NCBI GenBank assembly: GCA_019120175.1
Contig: DWVP01000004.1
Span: 186,001-250,000 of the forward strand
DNA from: Candidatus Corynebacterium faecigallinarum
GTDB taxonomy: Bacteria > Actinomycetota > Actinomycetes > Mycobacteriales > Mycobacteriaceae
Length of the DNA stretch: 64,000 nucleotides
Direction: 5' to 3'
The notes under the pieces are model-generated. The model saw only the letters and a program-made list of their open reading frames with translations, searched no databases and was not told the origin of the DNA. Shown here in pieces: positions 55,243 to 64,000 of this stretch. The translations under genes were made by a program, and so were the position numbers. Positions within the stretch are counted from its first letter, which is position 1, and each line of letters opens with the position of its first letter.

Positions 55243-56913
55243 ATGACGCAGCACACCACACACAACGGACCGACTGCCCCGGTCGACTCTGGCCCGGAGT
55301 CGTACCGGCAGCTGCAACTGGCCAACCGCACCCTGGGCACCCGCAACGCCAAGCTCACAGAGATGCTCAAGGCCAGCCGGGACAAGCTCGACGAGCTCAA
55401 CCTGCGACTCGACGCCCTGGCAGAGCCGCCCAGCACCTACGGCACTCTGCTTGATTCCGAGACCGCCACCGAGGGGTGGACCGCCGAGGTCTTCACCGCC
55501 GGTCGCCGGATGCGTCTGGCCGTCAGTCCCCGGGTGGGACGTGGCGAGCTCACTCCCGGCACCCTGGTGCGGCTGGGGGAGGGCCAGCAGGTCGTCGAGG
55601 TCTGCGGCTACGCCGACTCCGGTGACATCGCCACCGTGGTGGAGGTGGTCGGCTCCGACCGCATCGTCGTCGCCGACAAGCTCGGCGAGGAGACCCTGAT
55701 GAAGTGCGCCGGTGCGCTCACCGACGTGCTCGCCGCCCAGCAGGTCGGCCCGGGCGACAGCGTGGTCGTCGACCGCAAGGCCGGCTACGCCTTCGAGGTC
55801 ATCTCCCGCGCCGAGGTCGAGGACCTGGTGCTCGAGGAGGTGCCGGATGTCGCCTACACCGACATCGGTGGTCTGGAGAGTCAGATCGAGCAGCTGCACG
55901 ACGCCGTCGAGCTGCCCTTCCTGCACCCGGAGCTCTACCGCGACTACGGCCTGCTGCCGCCGAAGGGTGTGCTGCTCTACGGCCCGCCCGGCTGCGGTAA
56001 GACGCTGATCGCCAAGGCGGTGGCGTCCTCGCTGTCGAAGAAGATCACCGCCGAGACCGGACGCCCGGACGCGAAGTCCTACTTCCTGAACATCAAGGGC
56101 CCGGAGTTGCTGAACAAGTTCGTCGGTGAGACCGAGCGTCAGATCAGGCTGATCTTCGAGCGCGCCCGCAAGATCGCCTCCGCCGGCCAGCCGGTGATCA
56201 TCTTCTTCGACGAGATGGAGGCCATCTTCCGCACCCGTGGCACCGGTGTGTCCTCGGACGTGGAGTCCACCGTGGTGCCGCAGCTGCTCGCCGAGATCGA
56301 CGGTGTGGAGGGGTTGCGCAACGTCATCGTCATCGGTGCGTCCAACCGTGAGGAGCTCATCGACCCGGCGATCCTGCGTCCGGGACGTCTGGACGTCAAG
56401 ATCCGGGTGGAGCGTCCCGACCGGGCCGCCGCCGGCGATATCCTGGAGAAGTACCTCACCACCGAGGTCCCGCTGTCTCCCGCACTGGTCGCCGAGAGCG
56501 GCTCCACCGGGGCAGCGGCCGAGGTGCTGCGTACCCGGATCATCGACAACCTCTACTCCGACGAGCGCCCGTACCTCACGCTGCACTTCGCCGACGGCAC
56601 CAGTTCCGACCTGTACTACCGCGACTTCGCCTCCGGCGCGATGTTGGCGAATATCGTCGACCGGATCAAGAAGCTGGCCATCAAGGACGTGCTGCGTGGC
56701 GAAGGCGACGGCATCACCACAGCCCACGCCGACGCCGCCGTGGCCGAGGAGTGCCGGGACAACGACGACCTGCCCGACACCACCAACCCGGCCGAGTGGG
56801 CCCGGATCTCCGGGCACTCCTCCCGCCGGGTCGTCGAGATCAGCATGGCGGACCAGGCCGATGAGTTCGGCCAGACCGGCACCGCCGGCACTGCAGGGGA
56901 GCTGGCACCGTGA
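55243..56913 (+). CDS. arc: AAA ATPase ARC (Mpa homologue) of the pupylation cluster
   Basis: Ring-forming unfoldase of 556 residues. An N-terminal coiled coil (about 20-70, NRTLGTRNAKLTEMLKASRDK in part) that would bind Pup is followed by OB domains and the AAA module with Walker A GPPGCGKT (247-254), Walker B IIFFDEMEA and ILRPGRLDVKIRVERPD. The C-terminus ends ELAP and lacks the GQYL-type tail with which mycobacterial Mpa docks on the proteasome. TAGAGT stands eight bases before the ATG. Its stop overlaps the dop start. Confidence 0.95.
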   Translation: MTQHTTHNGPTAPVDSGPESYRQLQLANRTLGTRNAKLTEMLKASRDKLDELNLRLDALAEPPSTYGTLLDSETATEGWTAEVFTAGRRMRLAVSPRVGRGELTPGTLVRLGEGQQVVEVCGYADSGDIATVVEVVGSDRIVVADKLGEETLMKCAGALTDVLAAQQVGPGDSVVVDRKAGYAFEVISRAEVEDLVLEEVPDVAYTDIGGLESQIEQLHDAVELPFLHPELYRDYGLLPPKGVLLYGPPGCGKTLIAKAVASSLSKKITAETGRPDAKSYFLNIKGPELLNKFVGETERQIRLIFERARKIASAGQPVIIFFDEMEAIFRTRGTGVSSDVESTVVPQLLAEIDGVEGLRNVIVIGASNREELIDPAILRPGRLDVKIRVERPDRAAAGDILEKYLTTEVPLSPALVAESGSTGAAAEVLRTRIIDNLYSDERPYLTLHFADGTSSDLYYRDFASGAMLANIVDRIKKLAIKDVLRGEGDGITTAHADAAVAEECRDNDDLPDTTNPAEWARISGHSSRRVVEISMADQADEFGQTGTAGTAGELAP

Positions 56914-58433
56914 AGCGGCTGATCGGCACCGAGACCGAGTTCGGCATCTTCGCCCCGGAGGACCCCTACGCCAGCCCGATCGAGACCTCCACCCAGGCGG
57001 TCATCGCCTATGCGGCGACTACCGGGCTGGGAGTCAACCGGCGGACCCGATGGGACTACGAGGCGGAGTCCCCGTTGCGCGACGTCCGCGGTTTCGACCT
57101 GCGTCGCTACCGCACCGCCCCGGTGATCGACCCGAATGCCCTGGGTGCGGCGAACCTGGTCACCACCTCCGGTGCCCGGTTCTACGTCGACCATGCCCAC
57201 CCGGAATACTCCTCGCCGGAGACCACCAACGCCTGGGACGCGGTGATCTGGGACAAGGCCGGTGAACTGGTCATGCACACTGCCGCCCAGGCGGCCGGGC
57301 AAGTGGAGGACCAGCCCACGCTGACGATCCACAAGAACAACGTCGACGGCAAAGGGGCGTCCTACGGGGCCCACGAGAACTACCTGTACCCCCGTACCTA
57401 CGAGGCCGAGGCGATCCAGGCCGCATTGATCCCGCACTTCGTCACTCGCCAGGTCTACACCGGTGCCGGACGCATCGGCCTCGGTGAGGCCGGCCAGGAG
57501 CAGGGTTTCCAGATCAGCCAGCGTGCCGACTACATCGAGACCACGGTGTCGCTGGAGACCACGCTGAACCGGGGCATCATCAACACCCGCGATGAGCCGC
57601 ACGCCGGCTCGGACTGGGCCCGACTGCACGTGATCATCGGGGACGCGAACCTCTCCGAGTTCGCCACCTTCCTCAAGATCGGCACCACCGCACTGGTCTT
57701 GGACGCCGTCGGCGCCGGGGCGGACTTCTCCGACCTGGCACTGTATGAGCCGGTGGAGTCGGTGAAGACCGTCTCCCGGGACCTGGACTGCTCCACCCAG
57801 CTGCGTCTCTACGGCAACAAGGAGCTCACTGCGGTCCAGATCCAACGGGAGATCCGTCGCCGTGTCATCGAGGCCGTCCCGGAGTCCGAACGCGGGGCCT
57901 ACGACGACATGGTGCTGGAGATGTGGGAGACCATCCTCGACGACCTGGAACGCGATCCGTCGTCGACCGCCGACCGGCTGGACTGGACCGCCAAGCTGGC
58001 GCTGATGAACGCCTACCGGGCCCGTGGCCTGGACTGGGACCATCCCACCCTGGCGGTGGTGGACATCCAGTACCACGACATCGACCCGGCCAAGGGTCTG
58101 TACCACGCGCTGGTCCGCAAGGGACGGATGCGCACCCTGGTGCCGGCCGAGGCGGTCGCCGACGCCGTCGCTTCAGCACCCCGGGACACCCGGGCGTGGC
58201 TGCGTGGCGAGGTCGCCCGCCGGTTCTCCGACGAGCTGTTGGCGGCGAACTGGGACACGCTGATCCTGGACACCCCCGGTGAGTCGGTCGGGGCCACCCG
58301 GGTGTGGCTTCCCGACCCGGCCACCGGCACCGCCGAGGAGTTGGAGGGCGCCCTGGCGGACGTCTCCGACGCTGCGGGGCTGGTCCGGGTGATCGGCGAG
58401 AGAATCCCCGGCTCCGTGGCCGGTCTCGACTGA
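56910..58433 (+). CDS. dop: Depupylase/Pup deamidase
   Basis: Glutamine-synthetase-like enzyme of 507 residues that removes Pup from proteins and deamidates Pup ending in Gln. The N-terminus RLIGTETEFGIFAPEDPYAS carries the ATP/Mg site, RRTRWDYEAESPLRDVRGFD marks Dop as distinct from PafA, and IINTRDEPHAG is shared by both. The GTG start overlaps the arc stop (GTGA). Confidence 0.96.
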   Translation: MKRLIGTETEFGIFAPEDPYASPIETSTQAVIAYAATTGLGVNRRTRWDYEAESPLRDVRGFDLRRYRTAPVIDPNALGAANLVTTSGARFYVDHAHPEYSSPETTNAWDAVIWDKAGELVMHTAAQAAGQVEDQPTLTIHKNNVDGKGASYGAHENYLYPRTYEAEAIQAALIPHFVTRQVYTGAGRIGLGEAGQEQGFQISQRADYIETTVSLETTLNRGIINTRDEPHAGSDWARLHVIIGDANLSEFATFLKIGTTALVLDAVGAGADFSDLALYEPVESVKTVSRDLDCSTQLRLYGNKELTAVQIQREIRRRVIEAVPESERGAYDDMVLEMWETILDDLERDPSSTADRLDWTAKLALMNAYRARGLDWDHPTLAVVDIQYHDIDPAKGLYHALVRKGRMRTLVPAEAVADAVASAPRDTRAWLRGEVARRFSDELLAANWDTLILDTPGESVGATRVWLPDPATGTAEELEGALADVSDAAGLVRVIGERIPGSVAGLD

Positions 58434-58514
58434 TAGCCTTGGGAAGTATCAGTCACCCCACCGGGGTGACTCGTAGACAGGTGCACAGATGGTGCACAGA
58501 GAGGGTGGATAATC

Positions 58515-58718
58515 GTGGCCGGAGGATCAGGACAGAACCAGGTGCACGGTGGCCGTGGCCCGTCGGATGACGAGACCACCGGCGGCGATGCCGCCGCCAC
58601 CGGCCAGGAGCAGCTGAAGGTCAGCGGCACCGACGACCTCCTCGACGAGATCGACGGTCTGCTGGAGTCCAATGCCGAGGAGTTCGTGAAGTCCTACGTG
58701 CAGAAGGGCGGGCAGTAG
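58515..58718 (+). CDS. pup: Prokaryotic ubiquitin-like protein Pup
   Basis: Small disordered tag protein of 67 residues. It has a Gly/Gln-rich N-terminus, the conserved C-terminal helix LLDEIDGLLESNAEEFVKSY and ends GGQ, so Dop must deamidate the last Gln before PafA can attach it to lysines. The GTG is preceded by GAGGGTGG. pafA starts 17 bases after the stop; in Mycobacterium the proteasome genes prcBA lie in this gap. Confidence 0.97.
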   Translation: MAGGSGQNQVHGGRGPSDDETTGGDAAATGQEQLKVSGTDDLLDEIDGLLESNAEEFVKSYVQKGGQ

Positions 58719-58735
58719 TCACGTCCGCCGAGTCC

Positions 58736-60160
58736 GTGTACACCCGCCGGATCATGGGTCTGGAGACCGAGTTCGGCATCACCAGCGTGCTCGACAGTCA
58801 CCGGCGACTGGGCCCGGATGAGGTGGCACGCCACCTGTTCGCACCGGTGGTGGAGAAGTACCGCAGCAGCAACGTCTACTGGCACAACGCCTCCCGGGTG
58901 TACCTGGACGTCGGCGCACACCCGGAGTACGCCACCGCCGAGTGCGACTCGCTGCACCAGCTGCTGGCCCACGACCGGGCCGGCGACCTGATCTTCCACC
59001 GGCTCGCCGAGGACTGCGAGGCGGCGCTGGGACAGCGCGACATCGGCGGTAAGGTCTACCTGCTGAAGAACAACACGGACTCGATCGGCAACTCCTACGG
59101 TTGCCACGAGAACTACCTGGTCGGCCGGGACATGTCCCTGAAGGGCCTGTCGGCCCAACTGCTGCCGTTCCTGGTGACCCGCCAGTTGATCTGCGGTGCC
59201 GGGAAGATCAGTGTGCCGACCTCAGGTGCACCGAACGAGAACTTCGGGCCGGGCTACTGCCTGTCCCAGCGTGCCGACCATGTGTGGGAGGGGGTGTCAT
59301 CGGCCACGACCAGGTCGCGTCCGATCATCAACACCCGTGATGAGCCGCACGGTGACTCCTCCCGGTTCCGCCGGCTGCACATCATCGTCGGTGACTCGAA
59401 TATGTCGGAGACCACCACCGCACTGAAGGTCGGCTCCGCACTGCTGGTGCTGGAGATGATCGAGGCGGGCGTGGACCTGCCCGATTTCGAGCTGTCCAAT
59501 GAGATCCGCTCGATCCGGGAGATCTCCCGCGACTTCACCGGCACCACGCCGATGGGCCTGCGGGGCGGGGGAGAGGCGACCCCGCTGCAGATCCAGCGGG
59601 CCTTCCATTCCGCGGCGGAGTCCTGGTTGGCGCGGCGACCGGAGGACGGCGAACTGGGTACCGGAACCCCCAACTCCGAGCTTGCCCCGGTGGTCGAGCT
59701 GTGGGGTCGGGTCCTCGACTGCTTCGAAACCGGCGACTTCTCGCCGGTGGACACCGAGATCGACTGGGTGATCAAGAAGAAGCTCATCGACCGTGTGGCC
59801 GAACGTGGCTCCCTGGACATCACCGACCCGCGGCTGGCACAGATCGACCTGACCTACCACGACATCAACCCTGACCGCGGCCTGTTCCACCTGCTGGCCC
59901 GCCGTGGCCAGGCAGCGACGATCGTCGACCCGGTTGCGATCGAGGACGCCGCCGAGAACGCACCGCGTACCACCCGTGCAGCCGTTCGGGGACGGTTCCT
60001 CGCTGCCGCGGAGAAGAGCAGTCGGCAGACCACCGTGGACTGGACCCGGCTGAAGGTCAACGGGGAGGGCGGCGCCGAGCTCGTCCTGCCCGACCCCTTC
60101 ATCCCCGAGGCCGAAGGTCTACAGACCCTGCTGGACATCCTGGCCGGTGATCCGGCATGA
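58736..60160 (+). CDS. pafA: Pup-protein ligase PafA
   Basis: Ligase that joins Pup to target lysines, glutamine-synthetase fold, 474 residues. Typical stretches are YTRRIMGLETEFGIT at the N-terminus, VYLDVGAHPEYATAECD, YLLKNNTDSIGNSYGCHENY (in part), and IINTRDEPHGDSSRFRRLH. I use the GTG at 58736. The stop overlaps the pafB start (ATGA). Confidence 0.96.
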   Translation: MYTRRIMGLETEFGITSVLDSHRRLGPDEVARHLFAPVVEKYRSSNVYWHNASRVYLDVGAHPEYATAECDSLHQLLAHDRAGDLIFHRLAEDCEAALGQRDIGGKVYLLKNNTDSIGNSYGCHENYLVGRDMSLKGLSAQLLPFLVTRQLICGAGKISVPTSGAPNENFGPGYCLSQRADHVWEGVSSATTRSRPIINTRDEPHGDSSRFRRLHIIVGDSNMSETTTALKVGSALLVLEMIEAGVDLPDFELSNEIRSIREISRDFTGTTPMGLRGGGEATPLQIQRAFHSAAESWLARRPEDGELGTGTPNSELAPVVELWGRVLDCFETGDFSPVDTEIDWVIKKKLIDRVAERGSLDITDPRLAQIDLTYHDINPDRGLFHLLARRGQAATIVDPVAIEDAAENAPRTTRAAVRGRFLAAAEKSSRQTTVDWTRLKVNGEGGAELVLPDPFIPEAEGLQTLLDILAGDPA

Positions 60161-61239
60161 GCCCGGCGGGACCCCAGCACCGTAACCGGGCGATGCAACC
60201 GTACTGGGATCCTGCGGCCAGCCGGATCATCAACCTGGTCCTGGCACTGCGGGGTACCGCCCGTTCGGCCAGCTGGGTCATGGCCCACGTGCACGGGTAC
60301 CTGCCGCCACTGACCGGACTGCCGGGTGCCGAGGTGGAGAGGAAGTGGGCGTCGGCCCGCCGCCAGTTCGACCGCGACCGTCAGTTGCTCAGCAGCATCG
60401 GCATCGAGGTGGAGAACCTCTCCCGCACGGATGCGAATGGCGAACCCGAGGAGCATTACGTGATCGACCCTGAGGTCAGCGACCTTGCGGAGCTCAATCT
60501 GACCTCCGGCCAGTGGAACGTCCTGGCAGCAGCCGCGAACTGGGTCCCAAATGCCTCCCTGGTGCCGGTGGTCCAGGCCGCGTTGACGAAACTGGCTGTG
60601 GATGCCCCGGACAAGGCCGTCGGCCCGTACGCGGATGCCCCGGACATGTCGGGACGCGTGTCGGACGCCCAGGACCTCGGCAACGAGGACATCAACACAC
60701 TCGTCAAAGCTTTGGACCGGAACCTCTCCCTGACATTCAACTACTGGCCGGCCCGGACCGCGGAGCCGAGACAGCGCCGCCTGGACCCCTGGGCTGTCGC
60801 TGCGGTCGGTGCGAACCTGTACGTGACCGGTCATGACCGTGACCGGGGTGCCCAACGGACCTACCGACTCTCCCGCATCGCCGACCTGGAGGTCGGCACG
60901 GACATCATCCGGCACCCGGCCCCGGACCGTCCCGGCAGTGAGCTGGTCACCGAGGGGCTCCAGATGTCGTCCGGTGTGGTGACCGCACGGGTGCTGTTCC
61001 GGGACGCGGGCGGTGGCGCTCAGGAGCTGCGTGCCCTGGCCACCGGGGCCGAGGAGTCGCACCCGGAGGGTACGGTGCGCACCATCGGGCCGATCAGCCG
61101 TGCGGAACTGTTGCGCAAGGCCTGCGAGTACGCCCCGGACGCCCTGGTTCTCTCCCCGCCGGACCTGGTCGCCGATGTGGTGGAACAGTTGACCACGGCC
61201 CGGGAGACATTCTCGGATTTCCCGAAGGAGACACCGTGA
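60157..61239 (+). CDS. pafB: WYL-domain regulator PafB
   Basis: First subunit of the PafBC transcription activator, which in mycobacteria controls the LexA-independent DNA damage response. The 360 residues include an N-terminal winged helix region (RIINLVLALRGTARSASWVM) and a WYL domain (LSLTFNYWPART, RRLDPWAVAAVGANLYVTGHD in part) followed by a C-terminal WCX domain. ATGA overlap with pafA and GTGA overlap with pafC show strict coupling. Confidence 0.93.
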   Translation: MSPAGPQHRNRAMQPYWDPAASRIINLVLALRGTARSASWVMAHVHGYLPPLTGLPGAEVERKWASARRQFDRDRQLLSSIGIEVENLSRTDANGEPEEHYVIDPEVSDLAELNLTSGQWNVLAAAANWVPNASLVPVVQAALTKLAVDAPDKAVGPYADAPDMSGRVSDAQDLGNEDINTLVKALDRNLSLTFNYWPARTAEPRQRRLDPWAVAAVGANLYVTGHDRDRGAQRTYRLSRIADLEVGTDIIRHPAPDRPGSELVTEGLQMSSGVVTARVLFRDAGGGAQELRALATGAEESHPEGTVRTIGPISRAELLRKACEYAPDALVLSPPDLVADVVEQLTTARETFSDFPKETP

Positions 61240-62372
61240 ACGCGACCGTCCCGAAGAAGAGCTCGAAGAACTACACCGTCTGGCAGGTCCGTCGGGCGCT
61301 GTCGCTACTGGCCTGGATTCAGTCCGCCCCACACCCCACGCTGGTCCGGGCGATGGACATGTTCGGTGTTCCGGTCCCGCAGTTGCGCCACGAGCTGGTG
61401 AAACTCGGCGACTCCGGGGTGCCGGACTACCTCCCGGATGATCACGTCATGATCACCGCGGCCCCGAACGTCCTGTCCCCGGTGGAGGTGACCCGGAACC
61501 AGGGTGTGGGACGCCCGCCGGCGTTGACCGATGCCGAGGCGAACACCCTGATCCTGTCCTTGGAGCGGATGGGCAGCGTGCTCGACGGGGAGGCCGCGGA
61601 GAATCTGCGGGCGGCGATGGGAGCATTGCGTAGCCTCCAGCGTGAGCGTCGGGACCGCAGGGACAACTTCGTCCCCGACGAGTACACCTCGCCCAGCGGC
61701 ACCGTCGGTGCCGAGCACGCCGGCCACCAGAGCAGCCAGTATGTCGGTTCCGGAGTCGCTGCGACCGCGGCAGCCCTGCGCGAGGGCGTCGCTGAGCGGA
61801 GGTGGGTGGCACTGACCTACGTTTCGGTGTCATCCGATTCGGTACGTCGACGCGAACTGGTGCCGGACCAGGTGGACTTCATCAACGGGTCGGGATACCT
61901 GTGGGCCAGGGAAGGCGAGGACGCCGACCAACGGTGCTTCCACCTGTCCCGGATGTCGGAGGTGGAGGTGCTCGACCGGAAAGCCCCCAGTGTGCTGTCC
62001 CGGCCGTTGGACGACGCCGACCCCTTCGGTTTCGACCACGAGAGTCAGCAGTGGGCCGACCTCGTGCTCCGCCCGGATGCCGGGTGGATGTTCGAGTACC
62101 TGCCGATGTGGCAGGTCGAAGAAGACTCAGACGCCGGAGAGGCCGGAGATGAGGTCGCGTTGCGGGTCAGTATCCCCGATACCGGGGAGTGGCTGGAGCG
62201 TTTCGTGCTCGGCTACAGCCCGTACATCGAGCGCATCGTCAGCACTGTCAACACTGTCGGCGCTGACAGCGCTGACGGGAACGTCGAGAATGAAGGCGTC
62301 GGACGTGATCTTGCTCACCGTGTGAGCCTCCGGGCCGCCGCTGCGGTGGAGGCATACGCCCGACTGGCGTAG
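61236..62372 (+). CDS. pafC: WYL-domain regulator PafC
   Basis: Second subunit of PafBC, 378 residues, with the same plan: an N-terminal helix-turn-helix part (WQVRRALSLLAWIQSAP), a WYL domain (RWVALTYVSVSSDSVRRREL, VDFINGSGYLWARE) and a C-terminal WCX domain. The GTG overlaps the pafB stop by four bases. tatA follows after 127 bases with its own ribosome binding site. Confidence 0.92.
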   Translation: MNATVPKKSSKNYTVWQVRRALSLLAWIQSAPHPTLVRAMDMFGVPVPQLRHELVKLGDSGVPDYLPDDHVMITAAPNVLSPVEVTRNQGVGRPPALTDAEANTLILSLERMGSVLDGEAAENLRAAMGALRSLQRERRDRRDNFVPDEYTSPSGTVGAEHAGHQSSQYVGSGVAATAAALREGVAERRWVALTYVSVSSDSVRRRELVPDQVDFINGSGYLWAREGEDADQRCFHLSRMSEVEVLDRKAPSVLSRPLDDADPFGFDHESQQWADLVLRPDAGWMFEYLPMWQVEEDSDAGEAGDEVALRVSIPDTGEWLERFVLGYSPYIERIVSTVNTVGADSADGNVENEGVGRDLAHRVSLRAAAAVEAYARLA

Positions 62373-62499
62373 TCTAAGCCCGAGACTGATTCTCACTGAT
62401 CATCACTGTGGCACTGCAGCACAGTGACACTGCACCGAGGTGCAGTCGACTAAACCGAAGGCAACGACTGTTGCCTGACCTAATGAAAGGCCGGTACCA

Positions 62500-62778
62500 A
62501 TGGGCGGCGTCAGCTTGTGGCAAATCCTGATCATTGTCCTGATCATCCTCCTGCTCTTCGGTGCGTCGAAGCTGCCCAACCTCGCGCGTTCCGTCGGGCG
62601 GTCCGCACGCATCTTCAAGTCCGAGGTACGTCAGATGAAGAACGACGACCAGCCCCAGGTCGAGAAGGCTCCTGAGTCCTCTGCACCCTCCGAGGCCGAC
62701 CGGATCGCCAACGACTTCACCACTGACCCGGTGGAGCCGGTTGATCGTGTCGACCCCACCAAGAAGAACGACCTGTAG
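62500..62778 (+). CDS. tatA: Sec-independent protein translocase protein TatA
   Basis: Pore-forming subunit of the twin-arginine translocase. The 92 residues comprise a transmembrane helix ([21 protein letters not shown] in part), the hinge [14 protein letters not shown], an amphipathic helix and a polar acidic tail. GAAAGG precedes the ATG. A second, shorter tatA-like gene follows after 13 bases and then tatC. Confidence 0.95.
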   Translation: MGGVSLWQILIIVLIILLLFGASKLPNLARSVGRSARIFKSEVRQMKNDDQPQVEKAPESSAPSEADRIANDFTTDPVEPVDRVDPTKKNDL

Positions 62779-62791
62779 GAGTCCCCTCACC

Positions 62792-62962
62792 ATGCCGGGT
62801 ACCTTGGAAATACTCATCATTGCGCTGGTCATCGTGGTGCTCTTCACCGCCAACAAGCTGCCGAACGTGGCACGCTCCCTGGGTCGTTCCATGCGGATCC
62901 TCAAGTCCGAGGTCCGCGAGATGAAGAACGACGAACAGCCTGTCGCACACACCAATGACTGA
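62792..62962 (+). CDS. Second, minimal TatA-like protein
   Basis: A 56-residue TatA homologue with the transmembrane helix [20 protein letters not shown] and an amphipathic helix [20 protein letters not shown] that closely matches the one in the gene before it ([20 protein letters not shown]). The acidic tail is almost absent, and the hinge reads FTANKLP instead of FGASKLP, without the usual FG. AGGAG overlaps the stop of the first tatA. The tatC ATG overlaps its end by eight bases. It looks like a tandem duplicate; whether it acts as TatA or has taken a TatB- or TatE-like role is open. Confidence 0.9.
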   Translation: MPGTLEILIIALVIVVLFTANKLPNVARSLGRSMRILKSEVREMKNDEQPVAHTND

Positions 62963-64000
62963 CAGTTCCTCTGCAGAGCGGACTGTGCGGGTGCCCACCC
63001 GGCCCCGCCGGAAGTCTGCTAAGAAGAAGCGACGCTCGACCGAGCAGGAGATGAGCCTGGTCGAGCACCTTCGCGAGCTTCGCCGACGCGTCCTCATCGC
63101 CGTGGCGGCAATGGCCGTGGGCACGATCCTGGGGTACACCTGGTACGGCACCGGGGTGTTCGGCACGCCGAGTCTCGGCGAGATCCTGCGCGGGCCCTAC
63201 TGCAACCTGGACCCTGAGCTTCGCTTCGGCAGTGATTCCGGGGAGTGTCGCCTGCTGGCGACGACGCCCTTCGAGATGTTCGTCCTGCGCCTGAAGATTG
63301 GTTTCCTCGCCGGTCTGGTGCTGTCCGCGCCGTTCTGGCTGGGACAACTCTGGGGGTTCATCACCCCGGGGTTGAAGAAGAACGAGAAGATGTGGACCCG
63401 CGTCTTCGTCGGCGCCGCCACGCTGCTGTTTGTGGCCGGTGCGGTGCTGGCGTTCTTCGTCGTGAACTACGGTCTGGAGTTCCTGCTCACCATCGGTGAC
63501 GAGGCGCAGATCGCGGCGTTGAACGGAACGTCCTACTTCAACTTCCTGTTGATGCTGCTGCTGGTCTTCGGGCTGAGTTTCGAGCTGCCGCTGATCATCG
63601 TGATGCTCAATGTGGTGGGTGTGTTGCGGTACGACACCTTGAAGGACAAGCGTCGGTACGTCATCCTGGTGTTGTTCATCTTCGCCGCGGTCATGACACC
63701 CGGTGGCGACCCGATCTCGATGGTGATTCTGGCGACCTCGATGTGCCTGATGATGGAGATCGCCATGCAGATCGCCCACTTCAACGACTATCGTCGTAAG
63801 AAGAAGGGCCTGATTGACGATATCCCGGACGATCTCGACGACGAGTCTGCGTCCACCATCGGCGACGCCGCCCCGATCAACGACGCAGCGTCCGACACCG
63901 GTCCGAAGGTGACCCACGCGGCCGGCAAGACCCGGTACCGTGATCCTCAGGCCGGCACCCCCGCCAACCCCACCAACTTCGACGCTGAAAGCACCAACGG
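62955..64000 (+). CDS. tatC: Sec-independent protein translocase protein TatC (runs off the window)
   Basis: Receptor subunit of the twin-arginine translocase. The visible 348 residues start with a basic tail rich in Lys and Arg, then [18 protein letters not shown], the conserved N-terminal TatC motif, followed by about six transmembrane helices with [15 protein letters not shown] and FGLSFELPL. From about residue 280 on the protein is acidic and probably disordered. No stop codon is reached before the window ends. ATG at 62955 overlaps the end of the small tatA copy (ATGACTGA). Confidence 0.96.
   Translation, partial: MTDSSSAERTVRVPTRPRRKSAKKKRRSTEQEMSLVEHLRELRRRVLIAVAAMAVGTILGYTWYGTGVFGTPSLGEILRGPYCNLDPELRFGSDSGECRLLATTPFEMFVLRLKIGFLAGLVLSAPFWLGQLWGFITPGLKKNEKMWTRVFVGAATLLFVAGAVLAFFVVNYGLEFLLTIGDEAQIAALNGTSYFNFLLMLLLVFGLSFELPLIIVMLNVVGVLRYDTLKDKRRYVILVLFIFAAVMTPGGDPISMVILATSMCLMMEIAMQIAHFNDYRRKKKGLIDDIPDDLDDESASTIGDAAPINDAASDTGPKVTHAAGKTRYRDPQAGTPANPTNFDAESTN

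Noticed and set aside
53911..56817. 968-codon open frame on the minus strand
   Set aside because: It lies antisense to DUF255, trmI and arc, all of which have clear family motifs. Its translation is Val/Gly/His-rich without any recognisable domain, as is usual for antisense frames in GC-rich genes.

Overview
The window is chromosomal DNA of a high-GC Actinobacterium of the Mycobacteriales, most probably a Corynebacterium. The markers are mycothiol synthesis (MshC), the lipomannan mannosyltransferase MptB, AcnR directly behind aconitase, a SufR-led SUF operon without a SufB intein, and a Pup ligase cluster with no proteasome core genes beside it. The gene order (zwf-tal-tkt / ctaB / ctaA / ABC pair / mptB / sufRBDCSUT; acn-acnR; ripA-like gene; pyrD, uppP, mshC, hisE, hisG, aspA; trmI, arc, dop, pup, pafABC, tatAC) is the one I know from corynebacteria. 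The species cannot be fixed from the sequence alone.

Layout. 1-4190: pentose phosphate genes on the minus strand (tkt, tal, truncated zwf) and a divergent control region. 4191-10227: heme O and heme A synthases (ctaB, ctaA) facing each other across a 24-bp perfect inverted repeat, then an ABC exporter pair coupled to mptB. 10344-16871: SUF iron-sulfur assembly operon behind a candidate SufR operator. 16861-24084: an orphan CrtL-type lycopene cyclase homologue, an ABC-F ATPase, a flavin 2-hydroxy-acid oxidase or monooxygenase, a membrane protein, and a PFL-family/ACT-domain pair. 24214-31789: acnR and acn with a candidate AcnR operator, an Rv1476-like membrane protein, and an NlpC/P60 cell-wall hydrolase behind a long leader with a GlxR-type site. 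31815-46379: membrane and housekeeping genes, one tRNA-Leu, pyrD, uppP, mshC, hisE, hisG and aspA.

46480-49856 is the only clearly accessory stretch: a DUF1266 gene, a sirtuin with a long zinc-finger insertion, a SUKH-like gene, a decayed second DUF1266 copy, and a RelBE-type module with intact antitoxin and broken toxin. 49864-64000 returns to core genes: a RecB-like nuclease, an FAD-linked oxidase, a DUF255 thioredoxin-like protein, TrmI, the pupylation cluster (arc, dop, pup, pafA, pafB, pafC), two tandem tatA genes and the start of tatC.

Two themes cut across the window. First, about twenty genes start 6-8 bases downstream of a TANNNT-like hexamer, usually with no Shine-Dalgarno sequence, which suggests widespread leaderless transcription; I used this to choose several starts. 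Second, genes are packed tightly: ATGA/GTGA overlaps within operons, three antisense overlaps at convergent gene ends (11, 41 and 116 bp), and one divergent pair whose -10 boxes share bases. I found no CRISPR array, intact insertion sequence or prophage.
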